Source of the DNA: Nymphaea colorata
Taxonomy: Eukaryota; Streptophyta; Magnoliopsida; Nymphaeales; Nymphaeaceae
Reading direction: 5' to 3'
Length of the DNA: 64,000 bases
NCBI RefSeq assembly: GCF_008831285.2
Contig: NC_045144.1
Coordinates: forward strand, 6,284,575 to 6,348,574
Part shown: piece after piece, positions 1 to 9,823 of the stretch
Layout: each line of letters begins with the position of its first letter
How positions within the stretch are numbered: position 1 is the stretch's first letter
The notes under the pieces: generated by a model
The model's input: the letters and a program-made list of their open reading frames with translations, nothing else
Told to the model about the DNA's origin: nothing
Database searches by the model: none
Program-made: the position numbers and the translations under genes

Positions 1-2878
1 TTATATATTTTGGATTATGATGCATGCAAAACATCCACATAGTGGAATATTTACTAGTGTTAAAAATGATGCATCTATACAAAACTAAAGCTGAGTGGAA
101 GCACTCCATTTCAGTTTATGCATGCATATACACAAAAATACTCTTAAGGCCATTTTCGTGAACCTGCACCCTGAATTGAGGCAAGGTCATGGAACACAAT
201 ATTACAATGTTTTATAAATTTATCCCAATTTTTTTTGAAAAAGATTTATAGAATAATAACAAATAATAGTGTCACTATACTATTATTTAAAGTATTGTTC
301 TATGTGTGTGAAGATCAACATTGCCCGCACATGCATAGAAATCTTTCTATAGCATTTATTCCGTGTTAATTTTAAGAGATTGTCATGGGCTAATAAGTCA
401 AGTTTTTTTTAGCAAGTCGAGCCAGGTTTAGCTTGATTCGTTGTGACGACCTACCCCCAAGGGAGGACATCAGCCTTATTATATCCCTTAAGGAAGAAGA
501 AAACTATACTAAATCAGTCCCTAAGTGGTAACACTAACTAAAACATTGAAAACACGTCATAATCTAATGAAATAGATGAAAAACCAAACATTAATATCAA
601 ACAAGTCTCCTTACACTAGAGCAATGGATAAATCAAAGAGGTTGTTTGGCCGCAAATGCATTTTGTGAGTGCCTCCTGAATATGTTTCAAAGATTGAGGT
701 AGATTTATCAAACACTAGAACTGTTGTGTTGTAAACATACGTCAATCTCTGGAATAGATTTATGGGACACTTACAAATGTCTCTACTGCCAAACTGCCCC
801 AAAAAAAAGCATATCAATGAATCGGTGCCAAGGAAAGGGTGGTGGTCCAATTATCATGTCAATCTCTCTTTTTAAGGATTTCCTTTGTGGGAGGACCTCC
901 AAATATTTTATACAAAATATTTTATTACTTTTTTGTAGAAAAGTCATCAAAAATACAGAATTCACAAAATAACCTACCAACTCTCCATATTTTAGAAATA
1001 CTCTAGGTACCCCTGAGAAAGGGACCTTTGAATTTTCACAAAAAATTAAACATGGAACTTGGGTTTTCTGGTTTGAGAAGGCTTTAAATATGATTCAAAA
1101 CGGAAATTGGCCTGCCACACAAATCCTTGTGAAATTGCTTGAAGGCACAAAAAAATGCTCAGAACTCATTCTGGCTATCAAATCCAGACCAATGCTACTT
1201 AACATTTGAATCATCACACACATGGGGTTTAAATGTTAAACATGTAGCGTCGTTCATGGATACATACAGGGGTAGAGCCAGGAAATTTTTGTCGCATGGG
1301 ACAAACTATAGTTTTAAAATTTTAACAAGGACCAAAATAGAAATTTTCACAATTTTTATATATATTAAACTACAATTTTTTAGATTTATATATATATACG
1401 GAGGAGTATGGCTCGACCTACAATACATAACCAATATAATACGTCCATGAAATTTTTTTTGACTTACATAATTGGCATATGGCTGGACCTATCCTACGAG
1501 TGCAGTACACAAGGCACCTACATAGTTGGCGCATGGCTTGTTCTAATCTTACACAAATAAAGGCTCTCTACACTAATAAATTGTCCTATGTGTACACTGC
1601 AGACGAACAAGACACTGTTTAAAACTGCGTTATACATCCTTTTGTATTCATCAAATGGCCCACAAAACATAAGGCGGGACAAATGTACAATAAGGTGCCC
1701 TCATTAGGGATGTCAGTACATTGAACAGGATACCTGATCGAACCGATTTGATAAAAACCACATATGAAAAAAAAAAATTAATATCCGAGAAATCAGATTG
1801 GATTTTGATTCCGTACATAAATATCCGATCAAATTCATATACGAACCATATCAGATTTATTTTTAAACAAATACCCTACTTATAATGGTCTTACATTTTA
1901 AAATTGGCAAAATCAGTTCAAAATTCGTATACAAATTCAGATATAAATATAAAAAACAGATTTAGTAAAATCATATTTTGAATTCAAATTTGAATATGAC
2001 TTTTTTTTATTCATATTTGAATTCGAATATGTGAATATCCAAAACAACAGATATATAACTAAGGGGTATATTATCTATTAATATCCGAAGCCCCAAATAG
2101 CCCCCAATCCAAAAAATGTGCAACTAAAGAGATGACATCAAAGGTAACTAGTGCAAATGGTAAATGGTAAAAGATGTATCCATATCAATTGCCGCCACAT
2201 GGTAAAAGTAAAACAAAGTGAGGGTGCCGTGCACACGATAAACAGAGAAGTTAAATGCATAGAGGGCGAACACATAAGGGCACATCCCTAAGCAATGACA
2301 GGTGGCACAACCCCACCTAGTGTAAAGTGTCGACCGTTGGATAGCATACGGTCATCAAGAAAAGTCGTGTGGGGCAATCCCTTTGTCAGTCCTCTACGGA
2401 AATCGCTGAGCTCAGCTATGCTATTGTAATAGCAAGTTCCACATTATGTTGTTGACGATGGAAATGGCAGAGTTCGGTCATGTTGTTGTATGATAGCGAC
2501 TTGTGTGTGTGAATATGGTTAATGGTAAAAATATTTTTATGAATAAGAAAAAGAAATTTTGTGTAAATATAAAAAAAATAAAAAAACTAAAATATATTTT
2601 TTCAGTAATTTCAAAAATGTCTTTTTTTTTGGCACATGCATGGTGCATGCACCTGAGTGGCGCACACAAACTCTATCTCACGGCATATGACTTCACTCCA
2701 GAATCTTTACATCAAAACATGTGCCCCAGGTTGTCTCCCATCTTGAGCCAACATGCAGGCAAGGTTAATTGGGGCTAATCTGCTCGAGGTTTAACCCAGC
2801 ACCGGTAATTAGTTAAGTTTAATCTTGATTATAGTGAGTTAATCCATCATTGAGTAATTAGATTATCTCTAATCTTCT
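1..2878. other. AT-rich spacer with decayed repeats, no gene seen
   Basis: No frame here looks like a conserved protein; open frames are short and low-complexity. Around 1268 the sequence CAGGGGTAGAGCCAGG resembles the end of a common plant hAT-type MITE, and similar text (a 'caaactatagtttyaaaa' neighbourhood) recurs near 19110-19200. The stretch 1715-2080 is an AT-rich repeat with 'atatccga' motifs that has a relative near 10500-10800. The stretch 610-960 shares a 'gttgtttggc ... attttgtgagt' core with 46860-47000. These are seen as resemblances between parts of the window; element borders could not be fixed. Confidence 0.5.
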
Positions 2879-3715
2879 TTACGCCCTGTTTGGTAGAAGG
2901 GAAAGGGAGGGAAAGGGAAGGATTGCTCAATCCCTCCCTTGTTTGGTTAGCGAATTAGAAAGGAGGGAAAGTGGCAAAACTTGTTTGGCAAGGAGGGGAG
3001 GAAAAGGAAAGGAAAGGGAGGGAAGGGATTGTGTAGTGTAATTTCTTTCCCTCCCAAATCGGACGGATTGGGAAGGAAAGGTACCCTGAGGACCCACCTC
3101 TTGTTGAAGAAGAAACACCCTTTCCCTCCCTCAAAACCGTTGAGAAGAAACAGAAAAAGAGGCAAGCAACGAACAGGGCGGAAGAGCAAAAGAGCAAAGG
3201 GAAGAAGAAGAAGAAGAAGAAGAAGGCCTCGACTGCAAGGAAGGTGAGTTTGTTTTTCTTCATCTCTCGCTGCATCTTTCTCTCTCTTGTTCTGCTTCTG
3301 TTTCATCTTCTTCTTCTTCCATTTCATCTTCTTCTTTTTGTTTGCTTTTTTCTGTTTTCAGCGGCCGTCTGAAACAACGTCTGTTCTTTTTTCATCTAAA
3401 ACGTTAGTTTTTTGTGTGATTTTGTTGGTGATGCCTCATCGCATTCCTCTGCTGATTGAAAAACGACATCTACTTTTTAGGCCAAGTACTTCATATGCTT
3501 CCCCACAGATTTCGTCTGCAACTTTTGTTGTTTAATTAGGGAGACAAAAGAGTGCACACTACCTTCAGTCTTCTGAAACTGAAGAAATCGAGCATACTGC
3601 ATAAAACACGTCCATCAAGAGAAAATCTTTCAAATTGAATGCTTTATATGATCCTAGAGACAGAAACATCCTTAATGGTTAGGAACCAAACAACGTGTAG
3701 ATTAGGGCAGAAAGA

Positions 3716-3945
3716 TTAAAACATAACTACAGCCTCTGCTTTTGACAGCAGCTTGTGGTCCTCCAAAAGCTGGTAATGCTCACCACCTTCAACATGAGCA
3801 TGGAAATCAGGAGAGCTGTGACCACTGGCTTCTCCCATTCTAGAATTTCGTGTAGCCAATGTGAGACCTGAACTAGACTTGAACTTTAGGTCAAGGTCCT
3901 GATATGAATCTGATGCCAGTCTAACTAATAATGTAAATCTCCTTC
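3716..3945 (-). pseudogene. Antisense 3' gene fragment captured inside the Harbinger element
   Basis: Read on the minus strand, a frame with no internal stop runs about 75 codons from just after a TGA near 3946 to a TAA at 3716-3718. Its composition is protein-like rather than simple repeat: ...SSSGLTLATRNSRMGEASG..., then ...GGEHYQLLEDHKLLSKAEA..., ending VVMF. The bases beyond the stop (down to about 3541) are AT-rich and look like a 3' untranslated region. It has no start codon and lies opposite to the transposon's own ORFs. I do not recognise the donor protein. The simplest reading is the last exon plus 3' UTR of a host gene captured by the transposon; a nested insertion is the alternative. 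Confidence 0.45.
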
Positions 3946-3991
3946 AGTTATTAATCAGTCCAAGTTGCAGACTAATGGCAGCTTGTCTTGA

Positions 3992-4261
3992 GTGGCACGT
4001 TTTATATCCCTTTGTATTATACAAACAGATACACAGTCGGACATCATCTTAGCATGTTGTATATTGCACAACTTTTGCATGGGTGTCGATCCAGATGCTA
4101 GCATTATTGAAGATGTTGATGCAGAACTTATGAATCAACCTAGTGAAAATTATTCTGTTCAAATTGATGTAGATGAAGAGTACAAAGTTGGAGAATACAC
4201 ACGACAAATCATTTCAGAGACTATGTGGCAGAACTATCAACTTCATACTTCAATAGATTAA
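3992..4261 (+). pseudogene. C-terminal fragment of Harbinger (DDE_Tnp_4) transposase
   Basis: The frame contains [14 protein letters not shown], the well-known C-terminal 'A-CCxLHNFC' signature of plant PIF/Harbinger nucleases, followed by an acidic stretch and ...[12 protein letters not shown] before the stop. Only about 85 residues remain of a protein normally near 400, and the DDE catalytic segments are absent. The upstream neighbour is the antisense captured fragment, so the body of the transposase has been deleted or replaced. The sequence before roughly 4010 may not belong to the original exon. Confidence 0.8.
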
Positions 4262-4404
4262 ATTTTATTGTATATGAGACATGTTGACTTTTATTTCCTC
4301 ATGTTATTTGTAATTACTTGATCTTTTATTGTTACATGTGATTTGTTCTTTTCATTATGAATGTCTTTCCTAAATTTGTTTTATTTTACATTTAGCTAAT
4401 AACA

Positions 4405-5426
4405 ATGAAGAAGAATCAAATATATACAGACGGAAGCAAGACTGATAAGATACAATGGAGCCAATCTATGGATGATGCACTTATTGATGCATTACTGCTT
4501 CAACAAATGATAGGTAATCGAGTGAATGGCACTTTTACTACAACAGCATATGATAATGTTGTGACAGAGCTGAACGATAAGTTGGGTAAAATGCTCACAA
4601 AGGATCACATAAAAAATCGAATGAAAACATTGAAGTCTAATTTCAATAGTTGTTATGATATCTTTAAAAGTGGTTTGAGTGGATTTAGCATTGATTCAAG
4701 GACAAATATGTGGATGGCCGAACCTGAAGTATGGAAGCCACTAATAGAGGTACCTAATTTTCTTTTTGGTAATTTAATATTAGTTTTTAATAATTTACTT
4801 TTTATGTTAAGCATGAGCTTCTTTTGACGTTGTTATATATATTTTTTTGTTTTTTGTAGGCAAATCCAATGGCAAAAAAGTGGATGACGGCACCTGTTCC
4901 GAACTATGATAAGCTGGTAAATTTATTTGGTAATGATAGAGCAACAGGGGAAGGATCGATGACAGCGAAAGAGAGGCGCAACCGAATGACTTTAGCATGT
5001 GAGGGTACTGGCAACACAATCCAGCTTATTGATGAAATGGTTTCTCAAAATGAAGCAGTATTAGAACCATTTATCAACCTAGGAGACGACTGTGAAGTCC
5101 AAGTGGAGCCCCCCCCAGGTTCATTGTCGAAGCGTAAAAGGAGAAAAAGTGTAAAAGAAATTGAAATAATGAAAGAAGCATTTGATAAAGTTGCTAATGC
5201 AATTGAAAAAAGCATTGTCATACCAGAGTCGAGACAGGAATGTAAATATTCTAAAAAAGACATATTTCCAGCATTTGAAGATATTGGTCTTGAAGCAGAG
5301 TTACATACTGATGCATATATTTATCTTACTAGTGATAAAGATAGGATGGAAACATTTTTTGATTGTCCAGTGTCTAAGCGAAAGAATGTTCTACTTAGGA
5401 TGCTTAGCATTGCTGGAATTATGTAA
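4405..5426 (+). CDS. Myb/SANT-like DNA-binding protein of the Harbinger element (two exons)
   Basis: The ATG at 4405 opens exon 1 (4405-4749); the donor is GAG|GTACCT, the acceptor TTTTTGTAG|GCA, and exon 2 is 4860-5426. The spliced frame is phase 0 and gives 303 residues. Residues about 15-110 match the Myb_DNA-bind_3 fold of PIF/Harbinger ORF1 proteins: WSQSMDDALIDALL near the start, then LTKDHIKNRMKTLKSNFNSC and the Trp-rich TNMWMAEPEVWKPLI. Exon 2 continues ANPMAKKW and PVPNYDKL as in the family, then a basic KRKRRK patch that could be a nuclear signal. In this superfamily ORF1 helps bring the transposase to the nucleus and the DNA ends; here the partner transposase is truncated, so the protein could act only in trans. 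The frame is uninterrupted. Confidence 0.82.
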
Positions 5427-5905
5427 GACATGAATGTTATTTTTTATTTTGCTATGTCATTTTTTTGTCTTTAGACAGCTATTTTCACTCTTTTTTATGT
5501 AAGTTTTTTATGACTGGTATGAAAATATGGCACCACTCCTATTCTATTTGCATTTCCCCTTCTTCTTATGTATGTGCTAGCTACTTTTTGTTCCAAGATT
5601 TTCATGCGTATAGATAAATGGCATGCAATGAAGTATAATTTACAGCTATGCAGTAATGTGGAAGCAGGCCTTTCTTATATTTTCAAGTCCCGTGAGGAAA
5701 AATTGTAATATTTTTCTTACACCTGCATCTCTGAATTTTGAATAGATCTCAAGCGCAAAACATGTGTAGTATATAAAATATATGTTAGAAAATCAAAACG
5801 TAATAGGTCTGTCATGAAATTAATTTATTTAAAATGTGATATTTAAAGGCTAACATGTAACATTGTGAAAATATCATGTGACCAACAATTACGTACATTT
5901 AGAGA

Positions 5906-5930
5906 GAGGAAGAGAGAGAGAGAGAGAGAG
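5906..5930. repeat. (GA)n microsatellite inside the Harbinger element
   Basis: A run of about 25 bases of alternating GA follows the Myb-like ORF. It is a simple repeat with no sign of coding. Confidence 0.8.
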
Positions 5931-6297
5931 ACCCATTGCGAGAGAGACGCATTGCATAAGTTGCAGCCCTTCATTGGAAAACACACGAGCAAGGTGAGAT
6001 GGGCATTATCGTGTCTTTTTTGAAACCTATCATTCTTTTAAATATTTTAACTAATAGGGGTATTATCGTAAAGTATTATAAATGCTATCCTTTCCTTTCC
6101 TTTATATAGTCCAAACAAACATGATTTTAAGTCTTTCCTTTCCTTTCCTTTCCTTTCCTTTCTATCCAAACAAGCTTTTTAATGAACTCTTTCCCTTCCT
6201 CTTCCCTTCCCTTCCCTTCCCTTCCCTTCCCTTTCCTTTCCTTTCCCTCCCTTTCCCTCCCTTCCTTTCCCTCCCTTTCCCTCCTACCAAACAGTTA

Positions 6298-7015
6298 GTG
6301 TCTCTAATCCCGCCATTAGAAATTGACTAATCCACCCTTCGCATTCAACTAAATTCTGTTCACATCCCCCCTAATTACATCTTTATCCTCTCCTTTACAG
6401 ATATTACCTTCCATATCCCCTGGATTCAACTGAAAATTTACTGGGCATACCTAATATAATTGTCCTAAATTGGACCATTAGGTAGCTAAGGCCCTGCTCT
6501 ACCACCTAGATCCAGGCTTGTTGACAAACGCATTAGCACCAAGAAATGCAACAATTTGAAATCGGAAATCATATAATTGCAACAATAGGTGCAACAGTAG
6601 GAGCTCGAGAGCTCGAAACAGAAATTGACCGCCTACCAATCCCTACCCAAAACAAAGAAAGAGAGAATAAAAGGAAAAGAATGCGAGAATTTGACCAAAA
6701 ATATCAGATAGAGATCAAGCACTAAGCGATGACAAACAAATGTAGGTAAAATAGGTAATAATACTGATGGAGGTAATGAATTTTATGATCAATACAACTT
6801 TGAAACTGATTCACAGGAAGTAAGCACGTGATCTGATTCCACTATTCCTGAACTTTTGATGATATTCCCACTTAATCCCATCAAGAAGCAGTGATGGCCA
6901 TTAATAGATCGATTCAGAAGCAGAATTGATTTCTACTTTCTTTTGCATGCAGGATTGACAGTGAAAATAACATCACATAAAATCTTTCCATATGTGCCCC
7001 TTGCTCATGCATCTG
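6298..7015. other. Intergenic, 3' side of the receptor kinase gene
   Basis: AT-rich sequence between the transposon and the stop codon of the THE1-like kinase. It should include that gene's 3' untranslated region, since the gene runs leftwards and ends at 7016. No conserved frame seen. Confidence 0.5.
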
Positions 7016-9763
7016 CTACCTGCCTTCGCATTCCTGAGCAAACAAAGGCGTTCCAGAGACTGCTCCTGAATCTTCATCAATCGTACTCAGTACATGAACA
7101 GCAGTGGCAGCATTCTGGTTATGGCTGTTGGGGTTTCTGTCTGTCATTTGGCGTTCCATTATAAGCATGGCACTGTTATCATCCGGCGATGAATTCTGCG
7201 CACTAGAGGAGGCCTCTTGAAGCTGCAGGGCGTACTCCAAGTTCCAGAGCACGTCTCCCATGGAAGGTCTGTCAACACCATACTCTAACAGGCACTTCTC
7301 AGCAGCTTCAGCATACTTCTTCAGGGATGCAGGGTTTATGGTGCCAACCAAATGGGAGTCGATGACCTTCTCCAGCAGGCCCTTCCTGTGCCACTGCATG
7401 GCCCATTCTGCCAAGTTCACTTGCTCCCTCGGCAACGCCGGATTGATGGCAGGGCGAGCACAGAGCACCTCGAAGAGCACCACTCCAAATGAATAGACGT
7501 CCGACTTCTCCGTCAACTGTTGCCGCCTGAAATACTCAGGATCCAAGTAGCCGAAGCTGCCCTTCACTGCTGTGCTGACATGGGTCTGCTCTAAGGAAGG
7601 AGCTGCCTTGGACAGCCCGAAGTCTGAGACCTTGGCCACCAGATTCTCATCCAGCAGGATGTTGGTGGTCTTCACATCCCGATGAATGATCCCCTGCGCC
7701 GCGCCGGTGTGCAGGTAGTGCAGTCCCCTGGCGGCGCCGATGCAGATCTCCAGCCTCTGTTTCCAAGACAGGGGCATGAGCTTCGATGGCGGCGCGGAGG
7801 GGGTGGAGCCGTAGAGGTGGTCTCTCAGGGGGCCGTTGGCCATATACTCGTACACGAGAATCATCTCCGACTGCTCGTCGCAGTAGCCTATGAGGGAAAC
7901 CAAGTGGCGGTGCCGGAGCTTGGACAGCATCTGGATCTCCGTCTGAAACTCATTAATCCCTTGCTCGGACGTGGAGCTTCCCCTTTTGATGGCGACCTTG
8001 GTGCCGTCGTCTAAGTCGCCCAGATAGACCTTGCCGAATCCCCCCACTCCAATTACGACCTTGTCGTCGAAGTTGCGCGTGGCCTCTTGCAGCTCCGCCA
8101 GCGTGAAGTAGCGGCCGAGCCCCAAAGTGGAGGAGTAGAAGTTGGCGTAGCCGCTCTTGTGGGAGCCGAAGTGGGAGCCCTTGCTGGTCATGAAGCTGCA
8201 GCTCGATTGGCCGGCGTGCAGGGGCAGCAGCCATGAAGAGAAGCTGTTCCTCTTCTCCCAGTCTTGGGGTCTCCTGTGCCACCTCGTCACCATGGCGCCC
8301 AACCCCACCAAGGCAGCCACCGCCATGCCCAGGCCCAAGGTCACCGACACCACCCGCCACATGCCCATGGAGGAACCCCCGCCTGCCTCCTGACCGTCGA
8401 CGCCGAACAACCCATCGAGGCTGCCGGCTCCGTTGTTCATCTTCATGATCTCAAGCCCATTGAGGATTGCATTGACCGAACCTCCAGGCCCGACTCCGCT
8501 GCTCATCGGCCCAACCTGGACCATGATGCTGGACCCTGATGAGGCATTGAGCACTACATCCTTGTAGTACGGGACGGCTAACGCAGAGGTCAAGGTGGAG
8601 AGGTCCAGCCCGGAGATGGCCATCTTCCCATTCACGTAGACATTGAAGTAGAGGTCATTCAGGGTCTTGCTGACGATGTCGCAGAAATGGAGTCTGACAA
8701 GGTAGGGGAAGGATGTGTCCAACTCATCGAAGCGCCAAGTGATGTTGAAGTCTCGTTCGGCGACACCGGAGTCGGCCATCTGCTCCGCCGTCGCATACAC
8801 CAAATTGGGCGCGATCAGTGGGGAGACGCCCTGCGCATACGTAATGATGCTAGGGGAGACGGAGGCATTGCGGGCGGCAGATTGCAGCAGCAGGAAGGGA
8901 CGGTCAGGCAACCAGGTCCTGCCCAGGGTGTCGTTCCTGGAGTTGATGAGCGGCCCTCCGACGTTGAGGCGGTGCACCACCTGGAGAGCGTACGCCGATA
9001 ACCCCTGAAAATCGCCGACCGGCTCGATGGTGGAGGCACCAGCATCAGGAATGAGGCTGCTGGGAGCTGAGACAACCTCAATGGCGTTGATGAACGCGAA
9101 GGAGTTCCTGGATGGGGTGAACTTAAGGGAGAAGCGGTCGGAGGTGATGTTGATCAGATACTCCTTGAAGACGGTGGTAACATTGTCTTGAGGGGTGAAG
9201 CTGTGCAGAAGGACGAAGTAGTCGGTGGCGACGGTGAAGTCTGCCTTGGTGAGATTGTAGTAGGAGTTGGGCAGGGGGTAGAGGTACAACCTGACCCAAT
9301 AGCGACCGGGCTGAGAGATGTAAAAGCTGTAGATGGATTCTTCTCTGAAAATCCTCGCCGTCATGTACAGAGGATAAGCTGAGGAGGACGGATAGACGGC
9401 AATGGTGCCATTGGTGGCATTGTCGCCGCCGCTGTTGGACAGAAAGGAAATGGTGGAGGAGGGCCAAGACGCTATGATGTCTTCTGGGGTGGAAAGAAAA
9501 GAAGATGACTGTGGATCTGAACGGAAGGACCTACCATCGTCGAGTTTCACATTGTTGGGAGACCCGCAGGCTAAAAGGTAGCTATCTGCGGGAGAGAAAG
9601 AGGCTGCATTACAGGAAGAGATGATGAAAAAGAAGACGACGAAGAAGAATGCAGTGAAAATGGTGGGGATGCTGGTCTTTGTTGATTCCACCATCGTTCT
9701 CCTCGTCATTATTGTCGTTGCTTTCTTCCTCCTCTTCTTCTTCTTCATGTCGATTGCCCACAT
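7016..9763 (-). CDS. THESEUS1-like receptor kinase (CrRLK1L family)
   Basis: An intronless frame of 915 codons from ATG at 9763, as usual for CrRLK1L genes (family members run about 830-900 residues). A basic N-region and hydrophobic stretch (about residues 38-49) form a signal peptide. Then comes a malectin-like ectodomain (about 56-440; [11 protein letters not shown] near the start, [13 protein letters not shown] near the end), one membrane span (about 468-491) and a cytoplasmic Ser/Thr kinase (about 553-838). The kinase has GVGGFG, VAIK (Lys593), HRDVK (Asp696) and DFG (Asp714), so it looks active. The stretches [25 protein letters not shown] and [20 protein letters not shown] are THE1-clade hallmarks. 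Such proteins sit in the plasma membrane, sense wall integrity and bind RALF peptides. The frame also extends 52 codons upstream through a CT repeat without an ATG. ATGs at 9748 and 9694 are alternatives; the last gives a more normal signal peptide. Confidence 0.93.
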   Translation of the reverse strand: MWAIDMKKKKRRKKATTIMTRRTMVESTKTSIPTIFTAFFFVVFFFIISSCNAASFSPADSYLLACGSPNNVKLDDGRSFRSDPQSSSFLSTPEDIIASWPSSTISFLSNSGGDNATNGTIAVYPSSSAYPLYMTARIFREESIYSFYISQPGRYWVRLYLYPLPNSYYNLTKADFTVATDYFVLLHSFTPQDNVTTVFKEYLINITSDRFSLKFTPSRNSFAFINAIEVVSAPSSLIPDAGASTIEPVGDFQGLSAYALQVVHRLNVGGPLINSRNDTLGRTWLPDRPFLLLQSAARNASVSPSIITYAQGVSPLIAPNLVYATAEQMADSGVAERDFNITWRFDELDTSFPYLVRLHFCDIVSKTLNDLYFNVYVNGKMAISGLDLSTLTSALAVPYYKDVVLNASSGSSIMVQVGPMSSGVGPGGSVNAILNGLEIMKMNNGAGSLDGLFGVDGQEAGGGSSMGMWRVVSVTLGLGMAVAALVGLGAMVTRWHRRPQDWEKRNSFSSWLLPLHAGQSSCSFMTSKGSHFGSHKSGYANFYSSTLGLGRYFTLAELQEATRNFDDKVVIGVGGFGKVYLGDLDDGTKVAIKRGSSTSEQGINEFQTEIQMLSKLRHRHLVSLIGYCDEQSEMILVYEYMANGPLRDHLYGSTPSAPPSKLMPLSWKQRLEICIGAARGLHYLHTGAAQGIIHRDVKTTNILLDENLVAKVSDFGLSKAAPSLEQTHVSTAVKGSFGYLDPEYFRRQQLTEKSDVYSFGVVLFEVLCARPAINPALPREQVNLAEWAMQWHRKGLLEKVIDSHLVGTINPASLKKYAEAAEKCLLEYGVDRPSMGDVLWNLEYALQLQEASSSAQNSSPDDNSAMLIMERQMTDRNPNSHNQNAATAVHVLSTIDEDSGAVSGTPLFAQECEGR

Positions 9764-9767
9764 GATG

Positions 9768-9784
9768 ATCTCTCTCTCTCTTCC

Positions 9785-9821
<37 letters not shown>
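9768..9821. repeat. (CT)n microsatellite in the THE1-like leader
   Basis: Almost pure CT on the plus strand (GA on the mRNA) just upstream of the chosen start codon. Read in the kinase frame it would encode an Arg-Glu repeat, which is an artefact of the open frame rather than part of the protein. GA/CT tracts are common in plant 5' leaders. Confidence 0.85.

Positions 9822-9823
<2 letters not shown>

Larger units (their letters stand above)
2882..6294 (+). mobile_element. PIF/Harbinger-type DNA transposon, non-autonomous
   Basis: The left end (CTGTTTGGTAGAAGGGAAAG within 2886-2910) and the reverse complement of the right end (CTGTTTGGTAGGAGGGAAAG, ending at 6294) form matching terminal inverted repeats. 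TTA occurs directly outside both ends (2879-2881 and 6295-6297), which fits the 3-bp TTA/TAA duplication of PIF/Harbinger elements. Four extra bases (cgcc) at the left end are not matched on the right, so the exact left border is uncertain. Inside are a Myb/SANT-like ORF, the C-terminal piece of a DDE_Tnp_4 transposase and an antisense gene-like fragment. The subterminal regions are strongly purine-rich (left) and pyrimidine-rich (right). The catalytic part of the transposase is missing, so the copy should depend on a related element for movement. Confidence 0.85.

Noticed and set aside
2882-6294. Simple satellite or host gene with purine-rich UTRs
   Set aside because: The matching inverted ends, TTA duplications and Harbinger ORFs show a transposon.
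7953-9081. Long open frames on both strands within the kinase gene
   Set aside because: They are shadows of the GC-rich THE1-like coding sequence in other frames and show no domain of their own.
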